A stretch of DNA of 64,000 nt from JAUVZF01 sp964539385 (lineage in GTDB: Bacteria > Planctomycetota > Phycisphaerae > FEN-1346), in assembly GCA_964539385.1 (NCBI GenBank), contig CAZIJC010000007.1:3107-67106 (forward strand). The letters are read 5' to 3'. The translations under genes were made by a program, and so were the position numbers. Position 1 is the first letter of the stretch. Every line of letters begins with the position of its first letter. Of the stretch, positions 1 through 8,345 are shown piece after piece. The notes beneath the pieces were generated by a model, which searched no databases, had not been told where the DNA came from, and saw only the letters and a program-made list of their open reading frames with translations.

Positions 1-867
1 GCGCCGCAGCCCGATCTGGTTGACCTTCACGTGCACTCCAGCGTGAGCGACGGGCTCTACTCGCCGCACGGCGTCGTCCGCCAGGCGGCTGAGGTGGGCC
101 TGGCGGCCGTCTCCCTGACGGACCACGACACGGTGGCCGGCGTGCGGGAGGCGATGGCGGCCGGCGAAGCGTTCGGCGTTGAGGTCATTCCGGGGGTGGA
201 GATATCGGCCGAGTTCGAGAATGGGGCGTGTCACATCCTCGGCTATTACATCAACGTGGAGGACGCGGCACTGAACGACGTCCTGCGCGACGCCCGCGAG
301 GGCCGTGCCGTCCGGAACGCGAAGATCCTGAAACGCCTCAACGATTTGGGCTTCGCCCTCTCGATGGACGACGTGGCCTGCCGGGTGGCCGGCGGCACGC
401 TGACGCGGGCGCACTTCGCCGCCGTCATGGTCGAGAGGGGCTACGCCAGGACGTGGGACGATGTGTTCGAGAAGTATCTCGGCCGTGGCAAGCCGGCGTT
501 TGTTCCTCGCCGGCGCGTGCCGCCGGAAGAAGCGATCGCCGCCATCCGCGGGGCAGGCGGCCTTGCGGCGCTGGCGCATCCGCGGCAGTTGAACCGCGGC
601 GCCGCCGAGACGGACGAGTGGATCGAGCGCCTCGCCGCCGCCGGGCTCGAGGCCGTGGAGACGGCCAGCCCGGACCACACGCCGAACTTCGCGCGCCGCT
701 ACCGTGCGGCCGCCGAGCGGCTCGGCCTGCTGGAGGTGGGCGGCAGCGACTGGCACGGCCGCGACGATGCCGGTATCCACCTCGGCCTCGGCCGCGGGAC
801 GATGCTCGTGCATTACGACCGGGTGCAGAAGATGAAGGATCGCCTTGCTGCACGTGGAGAGACGTAG
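1..867 (+). CDS. PHP-domain phosphatase, TrpH/YciV (RNase AM) type, 5' partial
   Basis: The frame is open from the first base, so the start lies upstream of the window. The PHP metal-site motif DLHVHSSVSDG appears at once, followed by TDHDT and PGVEIS, then LAHP, and GSDWHG near the end. This order and spacing match the E. coli YciV/TrpH family. Those enzymes hydrolyse the 3'-phosphate of 3',5'-nucleoside bisphosphates and trim 5' RNA ends. The first in-frame start inside the window (a GTG at base 31) would remove the first metal-binding His, so it is not the true start. An 18-bp palindrome follows directly after the stop. Family assignment is firm; the exact substrate is inferred from homologues. 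Confidence 0.88.
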   Translation, partial: APQPDLVDLHVHSSVSDGLYSPHGVVRQAAEVGLAAVSLTDHDTVAGVREAMAAGEAFGVEVIPGVEISAEFENGACHILGYYINVEDAALNDVLRDAREGRAVRNAKILKRLNDLGFALSMDDVACRVAGGTLTRAHFAAVMVERGYARTWDDVFEKYLGRGKPAFVPRRRVPPEEAIAAIRGAGGLAALAHPRQLNRGAAETDEWIERLAAAGLEAVETASPDHTPNFARRYRAAAERLGLLEVGGSDWHGRDDAGIHLGLGRGTMLVHYDRVQKMKDRLAARGET

Positions 868-885
868 GCCGCGGCGTGCCGCGGC
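868..885. repeat. Palindrome abutting the PHP gene stop
   Basis: Two 8-base arms, GCCGCGGC and GCCGCGGC, flank GT and form a perfect palindrome starting one base after the stop codon. The same layout (GTAG before the palindrome, GT in the middle) recurs at 38219-38236 with arms GCCGGGGC/GCCCCGGC, so this is probably a dispersed repeat. It may also stabilise the 3' end of the mRNA. No T-run follows, so a classical intrinsic terminator is not supported. Confidence 0.5.
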
Positions 886-926
886 ATTCCTGGCCGGTCA
901 TGATGTCTGAGAAGAAAGGATCCGCC

Positions 927-1637
927 ATGTTGAAAGTCACCCGTCGCGTTGCCCTGGCAAGCGTTTGCGTGTTGCTTGCCGCCCTCGTCTGCCGTGCCGC
1001 CAAGGGGCCCGCCCCGGTCCGGGTTGAGGATTACAAGGAGAGGATCCGCGTGGCGTGCGTGGGGGACAGCATCACCTTCGGCGCGGGGATCAAGGACCGC
1101 GGCAGGAACAGTTACCCCGTGCAGTTGGGTGCGATGCTGGGCGAGAAGTGGGAGGTCCGCAACTTCGGCGTCAGCGGCGCCACGCTGCTGAAGAAGGGCG
1201 ACAAGCCTTACCACAAGCAGAAGGCATACGCCGACGCGCTGGCGTATGTGCCCGACGTGGTGATCATCAAACTGGGGACGAACGACTCGAAGCCGCAGAA
1301 CTGGAAACACAAGGCCGACTTCGCCGCCGACTACCAAGAGATGATCGCCGCCTTCCGGAAGGCGAACGCAAAGGTCCGCGTGTACGTGTGTCTGCCCGTG
1401 CCGGCGTTTCCCGGCAGGTGGGGCATCGACGACGGAAGGATCCGGAACGAGGTCATCCCCCTGACCATCAAGGTCGTCAGGGAGTGCGGCGCGACGGGGA
1501 TCGACCTGTACACGGCGCTGAGCGGCAAGAAGGAACTGTTCCCCGACACGGTTCACCCCAACCGCGAGGGGGCCGCCCTGATGGCCGCCAGGATTTGCCG
1601 CGCCCTGACGGGCAAGGCGGTCAAGGCGGCGGCCTGA
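927..1637 (+). CDS. Secreted SGNH/GDSL-type hydrolase
   Basis: This 236-aa protein begins with a signal peptide (about residues 1-24, hydrophobic run VALASVCVLLAALVC). It then shows the SGNH blocks: GDSITFGAG (block I, nucleophile Ser), a Gly in the block II region, GTND (block III) and DTVHPN (block V, catalytic Asp and His). These proteins are esterases or lipases acting on acylated carbohydrates or lipids outside the cytoplasm; the substrate here is unknown. The ATG at 927 is chosen because AGAAAGGA sits six bases upstream and the signal peptide starts there, although the frame is open further upstream. It is probably a single gene, with a convergent gene downstream. Confidence 0.85.
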   Translation: MLKVTRRVALASVCVLLAALVCRAAKGPAPVRVEDYKERIRVACVGDSITFGAGIKDRGRNSYPVQLGAMLGEKWEVRNFGVSGATLLKKGDKPYHKQKAYADALAYVPDVVIIKLGTNDSKPQNWKHKADFAADYQEMIAAFRKANAKVRVYVCLPVPAFPGRWGIDDGRIRNEVIPLTIKVVRECGATGIDLYTALSGKKELFPDTVHPNREGAALMAARICRALTGKAVKAAA

Positions 1638-1659
1638 CCTCCTTCGGCAGCCGTGCCGG

Positions 1660-2490
1660 CTACGCCTTCGCGTCGTACTCGGCGCCGAGGTGATCGAGAA
1701 TCTTCTTGAGCGTCCGGACGGCGTTATTGAACAGGTCGGGGCCGCTGAAGCCGGCGAACTGTCCGTCCACGGCCAGGTGCGGTTCGAGCGAGATGAAGCC
1801 GTCGTAGCCGCGCTCGCAAATCGCCTCGCGCAGGATCTCGGGGATACTGCCGTCGCCCTCGCCCGCGGGCACGATCTTGCCGCTCTCCATCAGGGCATCC
1901 TTGATGTGGAAGTAGACGACGTGGTCCCTGAGTGCGGCCCAGGCGTCGGCGGGTTTGACGCCCACCTGGATGAGGTTGGCGGGGTCGAAGATGAGGCCCA
2001 TCCCGGGCACATTCTCTGCGATGTCGAGGCACGCCGCGGTTCCTTCGCCGTAGATGCCCTTCTCGTTTTCGTGCAGGAGCGTGACGGGCCGGCCTTTGGC
2101 CATCTCGATCTGCCGGTTCAAGCGGCGGATGATCTCGTCGCGGTGATCGGCGATCCGGGCGCCCTCGGGGGGGTAGTAACTGAAGAGGCGGATGTACGGG
2201 GCGCCGAAGAACTCGGCCGCATCGAGCGCTACCTTGAACCGGTCAACGTGGTCGGGCCACGGCTCGTCGATGCGTACCTTGCCGATGGGCGAGCCGATGG
2301 ACGAGACGCCGATGCCGGCATCGGCGAGGCGCTGGCGGACCTGGCCGCGCTGCTCGCCGGTCAGGTCCAGGACGTTGGTGTCCCACACGGCGCGCAGTTC
2401 GAGGAACCCCATGTTCTCGGCGGCGAGGGTCTGGATCTGGAGGTCAAGGTCGGGGCCGATCTCGTCGGCGAAACCACTCAGTCGGATCAT
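1660..2490 (-). CDS. Sugar phosphate isomerase/epimerase-like TIM barrel (AP2Ec family)
   Basis: This 276-aa protein starts MIRLSGFADEI. It has the pattern of xylose-isomerase-like/AP-endonuclease-2 TIM barrels: an early ELRAVW strand, a central ENEKG, FDPANL, then HIKDAL and SLEPHL near the end. The Glu, Asp, His and Glu in these segments fit the usual divalent-metal site. Such enzymes isomerise or epimerise sugars and polyols or act in inositol catabolism, but neighbours give no pathway. AAGGAGAG lies about eight bases before the ATG. It converges on the GDSL gene with a 22-bp gap. The fold assignment is firm; the reaction is not known. Confidence 0.8.
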   Translation of the reverse strand: MIRLSGFADEIGPDLDLQIQTLAAENMGFLELRAVWDTNVLDLTGEQRGQVRQRLADAGIGVSSIGSPIGKVRIDEPWPDHVDRFKVALDAAEFFGAPYIRLFSYYPPEGARIADHRDEIIRRLNRQIEMAKGRPVTLLHENEKGIYGEGTAACLDIAENVPGMGLIFDPANLIQVGVKPADAWAALRDHVVYFHIKDALMESGKIVPAGEGDGSIPEILREAICERGYDGFISLEPHLAVDGQFAGFSGPDLFNNAVRTLKKILDHLGAEYDAKA

Positions 2491-2572
2491 CGGTCGCTCT
2501 CCTTGGCTTGGGATTGGAAATCTTCGACTGCGAATCTCGGATTCCCGTGCCGGCGCGACTGTGCAACCGGTT

Positions 2573-2610
2573 ACATGGTTGACACTTTAGACCAGGCACA
2601 TGGTTGACAC
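2573..2610. repeat. Direct repeat, possible insertion-sequence end remnant
   Basis: ACATGGTTGACAC occurs twice, at 2573-2585 and 2598-2610, with a 25-bp period. On the other strand it reads as TGTCAACCATGT, resembling the repeated terminal sequences seen at ends of some insertion sequences (IS21/IS481-like). No transposase gene is adjacent, so this would be a relic. It could instead be an operator upstream of the minus-strand TIM-barrel gene. Confidence 0.35.
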
Positions 2611-2676
2611 ATTCCAAGGCAGTGCGACCGGTTGTCGGAAAAGCGGGCACCAGCGGCGAAGGTGACCGGACGCCTA

Positions 2677-2916
2677 CTATCCCAGGTGGATCTCTCGCTG
2701 CTTGCCCTCGGCCTCGTTCAGCAGCACGAGGTTTCCATCGTCCTCGGCCCACAACTGCTCATTGGCGTTCAGGAGTTCGATGCCGTATACCGTCCCGTCC
2801 GGGGCGACGTCGACGTTCAGTTCGTCGCTCAGGCGGATTGTCTCGACCTCGCGACCAGCCTTTTTGTGCAGCCGCAGGTACGCGACGTTGTGCCGCGGAT
2901 CGTACGTCAGTTTCAT
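2677..2916 (-). CDS. DUF2283 domain protein
   Basis: This 79-aa protein starts MKLTYDPRHNVAYLRL and contains the DUF2283 pattern: an N-terminal YD...YLRL strand, then ETIRLSDELNVDVAPDGTVYGIELLNA. DUF2283 proteins are small and of unknown biochemical role. Their genes are often found beside a DUF4258 gene, as here, which lies just upstream with a 16-bp gap. The pair probably forms one transcript from the promoter at 3231-3259. A toxin-antitoxin role has been suggested for such pairs by their size and pairing, but nothing in this sequence proves it. Confidence 0.8.
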   Translation of the reverse strand: MKLTYDPRHNVAYLRLHKKAGREVETIRLSDELNVDVAPDGTVYGIELLNANEQLWAEDDGNLVLLNEAEGKQREIHLG

Positions 2917-2932
2917 GGTCGGGCTCCTTGCC

Positions 2933-3184
2933 CTAATAGTACTTCACAAGCACCGTGATAACAAGCCAGCCGCCGGCCTCTTCGACGGCGTATGCCTCCA
3001 CCTGCTTGGTGGCGAACGTGCGGCCGCGCCGCTTGCCGCCGAACGGGAAGTTCCGCCGGAACCCCGTGCGGCCGAACTTCGCCTGGAACCGCTCCCCGTG
3101 CTCCACTGTGGCCACAACCTCGGCCTCGGCCGCGCCGCGTTCCGACACGCGGGCCACTGCATGGGGATGTAATCTTACGGTCAC
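2933..3184 (-). CDS. DUF4258 domain protein
   Basis: This 83-aa protein has a GTG start. The N-terminal HPHAVARVSERG segment (a helix with His and Arg), the GxxRxNFPFGGKRRGRTFATKQVEAYAVEE core and the final VITVLVKYY strand fit DUF4258. That domain resembles small RNase-like or RelE-type folds. It is the first gene of a two-gene unit with the DUF2283 protein, and a plausible promoter lies about 47 bp upstream. Its activity is unknown; a toxin role is only inferred from size and pairing. Confidence 0.75.
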   Translation of the reverse strand: MTVRLHPHAVARVSERGAAEAEVVATVEHGERFQAKFGRTGFRRNFPFGGKRRGRTFATKQVEAYAVEEAGGWLVITVLVKYY

Positions 3185-3230
3185 CAGACGTCCCGTTCAG
3201 ACAGTCCTGCGTGGTTCACAGCACGGCCGC

Positions 3231-3259
3231 ACTGTAGCGGCGCGGCCTGGCCAAGTCAA
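3231..3259 (-). promoter_or_regulatory. Sigma-70-like promoter for the DUF4258-DUF2283 pair
   Basis: On the minus strand, TTGACT (3254-3259) and TACAGT (3231-3236) are separated by exactly 17 bp, matching five and four of six consensus bases. The predicted start is about 40 bases before the GTG of the DUF4258 gene. It is divergent from the dapF promoter about 30 bp away. Confidence 0.5.
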
Positions 3260-3289
3260 CGTTGTGTCCGCGTGGGCGGGACAAAACAC

Positions 3290-3319
3290 TGGATAACCGT
3301 CTTCGGCGGCGTCTATAAT
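3290..3319 (+). promoter_or_regulatory. Sigma-70-like promoter for the dapF-opp operon
   Basis: A perfect TATAAT (3314-3319) lies 18 bp after TGGATA (3290-3295, four of six matches). The predicted start near 3326 leaves a leader of about 45 bases before the dapF ATG, with GCGAAGGA at 3345-3352. An open frame does extend upstream of the ATG, and this promoter argues against a start further upstream. Confidence 0.6.
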
Positions 3320-3370
3320 TCTGCCGACACGGAAGCGCGGAATCGCGAAGGACGCCACGGGAAACGCATC

Positions 3371-4210
3371 ATGCGGTTCGCCAAGTTACACGGTGCCGGC
3401 AACGACTATATTTATGTGAACGGGTTTGAGAGCGACGTGGCCGACCCGTCGGCGCTGGCCGTGCGCGCGAGCGACCGTCATTTCGGCATCGGTGCCGACG
3501 GGCTGATCCTCGCCCTGCCGCCCGAGGGCGAGGCCGACCTGCGCATGCGCATGTTCAACGCCGACGGGTCGGAGGCCGAGATGTGCGGCAACGGGATCCG
3601 GTGCCTGGCGAAGTTCGCCGTCGAGCGCGGCCTGGCGGGGGGCGACGTCGTCCGCGTCGAGACGCTGGCCGGCATCCGCGACGTCAGGCTTGTCCGCGAC
3701 GGCGACCGCATCGTTGGAGGCACGGTCGGCATGGGCCGGCCCGTCCTGACGCCGGCCGACATCCCCGTGGCGCTGGAGGGCGACCGGGCCGTCGACGTGC
3801 CCATTACCATAGATGACCGCGAGATGCGGATGACGTGCGTCGGCATGGGCAACCCTCACGCCGTCTTCTACGTGGAGTCGGCAGCCGGCTGGCCGCTCGA
3901 GACGCTCGGCCCGAAGATCGAGCGCCACGAACTGTTTCCCGAACGCATCAACGCTCACGTCGTGGAGGTCGTCTCGCGAGAGGAAGTCATCGTGCGGACG
4001 TGGGAGCGCGGCAGCGGCGCGACGCTGGCGTGCGGGACGGGGGCGAGTGCCGTGGCCGTTGCGGGGGTGCTGACGGGGCGGACCGGCCGGGCCATCCTCG
4101 CCCACGTGCCCGGCGGCGACCTGGAGGTCGAATGGCCGGAGCAGCAGGCCGAGGTCCGCCTAACCGGGCCGGTCGAGGAAGTTTTCACCGGCCGGTTCCC
4201 CGACGCCTGA
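3371..4210 (+). CDS. dapF: Diaminopimelate epimerase
   Basis: This 279-aa enzyme converts LL- to meso-diaminopimelate for lysine and peptidoglycan synthesis. It starts MRFAKLHGAGNDYIYVNG. Both catalytic cysteines are visible, in EMCGNGIRCLAKF and LACGTGASAVAV. Length and domain duplication are normal for DapF. The ATG at 3371 is supported by the consensus promoter upstream, the SD-like GAAGGA, and alignment of the N-terminus with the family. It is the first gene of an operon with an oligopeptide ABC transporter (10-bp gap). With dapA at 20.5 kb it shows that the cell makes DAP. Confidence 0.96.
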   Translation: MRFAKLHGAGNDYIYVNGFESDVADPSALAVRASDRHFGIGADGLILALPPEGEADLRMRMFNADGSEAEMCGNGIRCLAKFAVERGLAGGDVVRVETLAGIRDVRLVRDGDRIVGGTVGMGRPVLTPADIPVALEGDRAVDVPITIDDREMRMTCVGMGNPHAVFYVESAAGWPLETLGPKIERHELFPERINAHVVEVVSREEVIVRTWERGSGATLACGTGASAVAVAGVLTGRTGRAILAHVPGGDLEVEWPEQQAEVRLTGPVEEVFTGRFPDA

Positions 4211-4220
4211 ACCACTGCGA

Positions 4221-6014
4221 ATGACGAAACCCGAACGGCGAATGGGCTACGCATCGATCAGGGTTGGGAGCATCCGCACGCGCGGCGCGGCTTGCGGGCA
4301 AGCTGGGCTCTTCCTGGCGCTGACCGCAGGGTGCATGGCGGCGGCGCTGCTGCCGGCACGTGGCGACACGATCCCCAACTTCACGGCCGAGCAGATGGGC
4401 GGCACGCTGCGGCGTACCATGACCGCCGAACCCCAGAACCTCAACCCCCTCACGGGCAAGGATGTTTACGAGCGGCTCGTCAACGAGTTCGTTTACGAGC
4501 GGCTCATCGAACGGCATCCGGACACCCTTGAATTCGAGGGGCAATTGGCCGAGCGATGGGACGCCTCACCCGACGGCCGAGTCGTCACCTTCCACCTGCG
4601 TCCCGAGGCGCGGTTCTCCGACGGGCATCCCGTCACGGCCGATGACGTCGTCTTCACGTACGAGACCGTGACGGATCCCAAGATCGATTGCCGCAGCCTC
4701 GCCTCGTACTTCAAGGACTGCCGGAAATGCGAGAAACTCGACGACCACACCGTCCGCTACACGTGGAAAGAGCCGTACTTCAAGACGCTTGAGGTCAGCG
4801 GCAGTTTCAGCCCCATCCTGCCGAAGCACATTTACGAGAAGCACGTCCGGGCCGACCCCGAGAGCGAGGACCCGAAGCACTTCAACAAACTGGTCCAGGG
4901 TTTCATCGGGTCGGGGCCGTACACGTTCGTCAAGTGGACCACGGGGCAGGAGATCGTCCTGGCGCGCAACACGAACTACTGGGGCAAGCCCCGTGCCTTC
5001 GACCGCATCGTGTACCGGATTATTGTGGACACACAGGCGTCGGTCCAGGCGTTCCTGGCGGGGGAACTCGACGACCTGCCCATCACCCCCGACTGGTGGG
5101 ACAAGTTGAAGGACCACGAGCAGCGAGGCAAGAGGTTCCGGATGTACCGATACGCCACCCCCGCGAACGGGTACTCGTATATCGGCTGGAACGGCGCGAC
5201 GTACCGGAGCGTGACGAAAAGCGACGGCACGGAAGATCGCATCGCCGAGCCTCACCCCATCTTCGGCGACAAACGCGTCCGCCGCGCCATGACCCACCTC
5301 ATCGACCGCAAGCGCATCCTGAAGCACCTGTACTACGACATCGGCCAGGTGGCGACCGGCACCTTCTGGCCCAAGAGTCCACAGCACGACCCCAGTATTG
5401 AGCCTTGGCCCTACGACCGCGCCGAGGGCATGCGGCTGCTGAAGGAGGCTGGCTGGGAAGACCGCGACCGAGACGGTTGGCTCGAAGACCGCACCGGTAA
5501 ACGCTTCTCCTTCGAGTGGACCTTCTCGACGAGCGGCGGCGACACGCGTCTTCCCCGGCTGCTGAAGGAGGCGTTTCGTCGGATCGGCATCGAGGTCCGA
5601 ACCCGGTTCATCGAGTGGTCGGTGTTCGTCCTGAAACTGGACCGCCGCGAGTTCGATGCGATCATCCTCGGATGGGGCGGCGGCGGCGTCGAGGCCGATC
5701 CCTACCAGATCTGGCACAGCGACGCCATCGCCGACCAGGGCCACAACTTCATCACCTTCCGCAACGCCGAGGCCGACCGCCTTATCATGACCGCACGGGC
5801 CGAACTGGATGCGGCCAAACGGAATGTCCTCTATCACCGCTTCCACCGTCTCCTGCACGAGCAGCAGCCGTACACCTTCTTCATCGCCCGCGAGAGCCTG
5901 CGCCTGGTCTCGACGCGGGTCGAGAACGTGAACGTGCGGCGGGTGGGGATGGATACCGAGGAGTGGTGGATTCCCAAAGAGAAACGCCTGCCGCAGGGCG
6001 GAGGGGCACCGTGA
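4221..6014 (+). CDS. oppA: Oligopeptide ABC transporter, substrate-binding protein (family 5)
   Basis: This 597-aa protein is of normal length for SBP family 5. An N-terminal basic stretch and hydrophobic run (about residues 28-46, including LTAGCMAAALL) form a signal; LTAGC is lipobox-like, so lipid anchoring is possible but uncertain. The family start EPQNLNPLTG is present, as are the FxLRxxxxFSDGxPVTADDVVFTYE signature and the DKRVRRAMTHLIDR motif. It should bind peptides (or nickel or other solutes) outside the membrane and deliver them to OppBC. It overlaps oppB by 4 bp (GTGA), indicating translational coupling. Confidence 0.9.
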   Translation: MTKPERRMGYASIRVGSIRTRGAACGQAGLFLALTAGCMAAALLPARGDTIPNFTAEQMGGTLRRTMTAEPQNLNPLTGKDVYERLVNEFVYERLIERHPDTLEFEGQLAERWDASPDGRVVTFHLRPEARFSDGHPVTADDVVFTYETVTDPKIDCRSLASYFKDCRKCEKLDDHTVRYTWKEPYFKTLEVSGSFSPILPKHIYEKHVRADPESEDPKHFNKLVQGFIGSGPYTFVKWTTGQEIVLARNTNYWGKPRAFDRIVYRIIVDTQASVQAFLAGELDDLPITPDWWDKLKDHEQRGKRFRMYRYATPANGYSYIGWNGATYRSVTKSDGTEDRIAEPHPIFGDKRVRRAMTHLIDRKRILKHLYYDIGQVATGTFWPKSPQHDPSIEPWPYDRAEGMRLLKEAGWEDRDRDGWLEDRTGKRFSFEWTFSTSGGDTRLPRLLKEAFRRIGIEVRTRFIEWSVFVLKLDRREFDAIILGWGGGGVEADPYQIWHSDAIADQGHNFITFRNAEADRLIMTARAELDAAKRNVLYHRFHRLLHEQQPYTFFIARESLRLVSTRVENVNVRRVGMDTEEWWIPKEKRLPQGGGAP

Positions 6015-7075
6015 GAACCTATATCCTCAAACGCCTCCTCCTGATGATCCCGACCCTGGTGGGGATCACCCTCCTGACGTACGCCATTGTCCGCCTTGCG
6101 CCCGGCGACCCGGTGGCGGCGATGATCCGCGCCCAGGCCGGCGACATCAACCCCAGGGTCTTCGCCAAGGAGGCCGACGCCATGCGCGAGAGGCTGGGCC
6201 TGACGGACTACAACCTCTGGGGCAAGGACCCCGAACGCATTGATCCGGCTGAACGCCTCGTCAACGCCTTCTGGGGGTATGGCCGCTGGGTGGGCCACAT
6301 GGTCCGCGGCGATTTCGGCGAGAGCATGAAGTTTCGCACCTCCGACGGCAGCAAGAGTCCTGCGGCGTTGTATCTGGAGCGGGCCCACATCACGATTCCC
6401 CTGAACGTGGTGGCTTCGATCATCATCTTCAGCATTGCCATCCCCGTCGGCCTGGCTTCCGCCCGGTACCGGGGGAAGGTGTTCGACCGGGCCTCGACGA
6501 TCGGGCTTCTCTTGCTGTGGAGCATCCCGGCCATCCTGGCGGGCACGCTCCTGATCGGCTTCCTTGGCCGAGGCGGCATCGGCCTGTGGTGGTTTCCCGC
6601 TTTCGGGCTTCATTCGGCCGGCCATGAGAATTTCGGCTTCTTGCACTGGACGCTGGACCTCCTGTGGCACGTCACGCTGCCTGTTGTGTGCATGGTGTAT
6701 GGCGGCCTGGCGTATCTGGCCAAACTGGGTCGGGCGAGCCTGCTTGAGAACCTTCGGGCCGACTTCGTCCGGACCGCTCGCGCCAAGGGGGTGCCGGAGC
6801 GCCGCGTTGTGTACCACCACGCGCTTCGCAACAGCCTGATTCCCATGATTACCGTCATGGTCATGATGTTGCCCGGCTTTATAGGCGGCAGCGTCATCGT
6901 CGAGAAGATCTTCAGTATTCACGGTATGGGGATGCTGGTTGTCGGCGCCGCCCAGTCGCGCGACCTGTCGGTCATCATGTTCGGCACGTTGCTCTATGGG
7001 ACGCTGACACTGGTGGCCCTGCTGCTGGCCGACATCCTTTACGCATGGGCCGATCCGCGAGTGCGATTTGAGTGA
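6011..7075 (+). CDS. oppB: Oligopeptide ABC transporter permease, OppB/DppB type
   Basis: This 354-aa membrane protein opens with the family N-terminus MRTYILKRLLLMIPTLVGI. It contains several hydrophobic helices and the cytoplasmic EAA-like loop RTARAKGVPERRVVYHHALR followed by NSLIP, which contacts the ATPases. GTG at 6011 is used because it overlaps the oppA stop (GTGA) and gives the conserved N-terminus, although the frame is open far upstream. The insertion between the first helix and the core (about residues 40-120) is usual for OppB. It forms the channel with OppC. Confidence 0.92.
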   Translation: MRTYILKRLLLMIPTLVGITLLTYAIVRLAPGDPVAAMIRAQAGDINPRVFAKEADAMRERLGLTDYNLWGKDPERIDPAERLVNAFWGYGRWVGHMVRGDFGESMKFRTSDGSKSPAALYLERAHITIPLNVVASIIIFSIAIPVGLASARYRGKVFDRASTIGLLLLWSIPAILAGTLLIGFLGRGGIGLWWFPAFGLHSAGHENFGFLHWTLDLLWHVTLPVVCMVYGGLAYLAKLGRASLLENLRADFVRTARAKGVPERRVVYHHALRNSLIPMITVMVMMLPGFIGGSVIVEKIFSIHGMGMLVVGAAQSRDLSVIMFGTLLYGTLTLVALLLADILYAWADPRVRFE

Positions 7076-8288
7076 CACGCAGACAACCCGGCCTGCTGCA
7101 CGCGAAGGCGGCGAGCCGCTGACCGGGCCGCCGCGAACCTACGGCGCCATCGTCTGGGGACAACTCAGGAAGCGCGCCAGCGCCATGATCAGCCTTGCGG
7201 TCATCGTGGTCTTGGCGCTGGTGGCGATCCTTGCCCCGTTCATCGGCGGCGAGGTGCCGATCCGATGGGTCCAGGCCGGCGAGACAACCTGGCCGATATT
7301 CCGCCACTTGACAAACAGCGAGTACGCGGCGATGGCCGGCTTTGCGCTGCTGCTCGCGCTGCCGGTGACCGTTCGGCGTCTGAGGCCGAGGTTCGAGCAG
7401 ATAGGCGCGAGCCCGTGGGTTCGGGGGGTTCTGATTCACGGCGGCCTCTGGCTCGCCGTGACGGTCACGTTGGGCGTGTTCCGCGAGCCGGAGCGGCGAT
7501 ATGGCTTCTACCTGGAACGGGCGCACGAGGCCGACTCGTCCTGGTTCCCCCTCATCGCTTATCCCCGCCACCCCGGTTACCGGGAGTTGGAGATCAAGGA
7601 GCAGCCGCCGTCCTGGCAGCACCCTCTCGGGACCGGGCGCCTGGGAGATGACATTCTCATTGGCATTGTCTATGGCGCCCGGACGGCCATGTCGATCGGT
7701 TTCGTGGCGGTCGGCATCAGCATGACGATCGGCGTCCTCTTGGGCGCGCTGAGCGGGTACTTCAGCGGCTGGATCGACCTGGTGGTGATGCGCGTCGCGG
7801 AGATCTTCATGCTCATCCCGCGTCTGATCCTCATCATCATCATTCTGACGGTTATCCCGACGTGGATTCCACCGGTTTGGGCCGTCGTCGTCGTGCTCGG
7901 TGTAACCGGTTGGACGGGCTCCTACAGGATGATGCGAGCCCAGTTGCTCCAGATCCGCGGCGAAGATTACATGACGGCCGCCAGGGCCCTGGCCATTCCA
8001 ACGTGGCGTCTGCTGGTTCGCCACGCTATTCCGAACGGCTTGGCGCCGATTCTCGTCGGCGCAGCCTTCGGTGTGGCTTCCGCCGTCTTCCTGGAGGCCA
8101 CGCTGGCGTTTCTTGACCTCGTGGAAACCCCCAGTTGGGGAACTCTGCTTGTTGACGGCCGGCAGCACCTCCAGGATCTCTGGTGGGTCTGGGCGTCGGC
8201 CGGAACCGCTATCTTTGTGACCGTTTTCGTGTACAATCTGTTGGGCGAGGGCATCCGCGACGCCATCGACCCGCGATTGAAAGTGTAG
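7068..8288 (+). CDS. oppC: Oligopeptide ABC transporter permease, OppC/DppC type, enlarged
   Basis: At 406 aa this is about 100 aa longer than typical OppC. After the first helix (ISLAVIVVLALVAILAPFIG) there is an extra region of roughly 120 residues with two more hydrophobic segments (residues about 85-100 and 120-140). The family core follows, marked by HPLGTGRLGDDIL and the ATPase-contact loop TAARALAIPTWRLLVRHAIPN. A TTG at 7068, overlapping the oppB stop by 8 bp, is the only near start that keeps the N-terminus; no strong SD is visible. A seven-bp-arm hairpin lies between this gene and oppD. Confidence 0.88.
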   Translation: MSDTQTTRPAAREGGEPLTGPPRTYGAIVWGQLRKRASAMISLAVIVVLALVAILAPFIGGEVPIRWVQAGETTWPIFRHLTNSEYAAMAGFALLLALPVTVRRLRPRFEQIGASPWVRGVLIHGGLWLAVTVTLGVFREPERRYGFYLERAHEADSSWFPLIAYPRHPGYRELEIKEQPPSWQHPLGTGRLGDDILIGIVYGARTAMSIGFVAVGISMTIGVLLGALSGYFSGWIDLVVMRVAEIFMLIPRLILIIIILTVIPTWIPPVWAVVVVLGVTGWTGSYRMMRAQLLQIRGEDYMTAARALAIPTWRLLVRHAIPNGLAPILVGAAFGVASAVFLEATLAFLDLVETPSWGTLLVDGRQHLQDLWWVWASAGTAIFVTVFVYNLLGEGIRDAIDPRLKV

Positions 8289-8312
8289 CACAGCGCCGAT
8301 GACGTGTTAGCC

Positions 8313-8328
8313 GCCGGGCTTGCCCGGC
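8313..8328. repeat. Intercistronic hairpin between oppC and oppD
   Basis: GCCGGGC and GCCCGGC are separated by TT, giving a stable stem of at least six pairs. A short GCGTTTAGGG follows, too weak for a full terminator. It may reduce transcription or protect the upstream mRNA so that ATPase and permease levels differ. Confidence 0.4.
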
Positions 8329-8345
8329 GCGTTTAGGGCAACACC

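Noticed and set aside
31..867. GTG at 31 as the start of the PHP gene
   Set aside because: It would remove the first His of the metal-binding DLHVH motif, which is read in frame from base 1; the gene starts outside the window.
228..926. Upstream extension of the GDSL gene frame from 228
   Set aside because: That part overlaps the PHP gene and is not conserved; the ATG at 927 has a SD site and a signal peptide.
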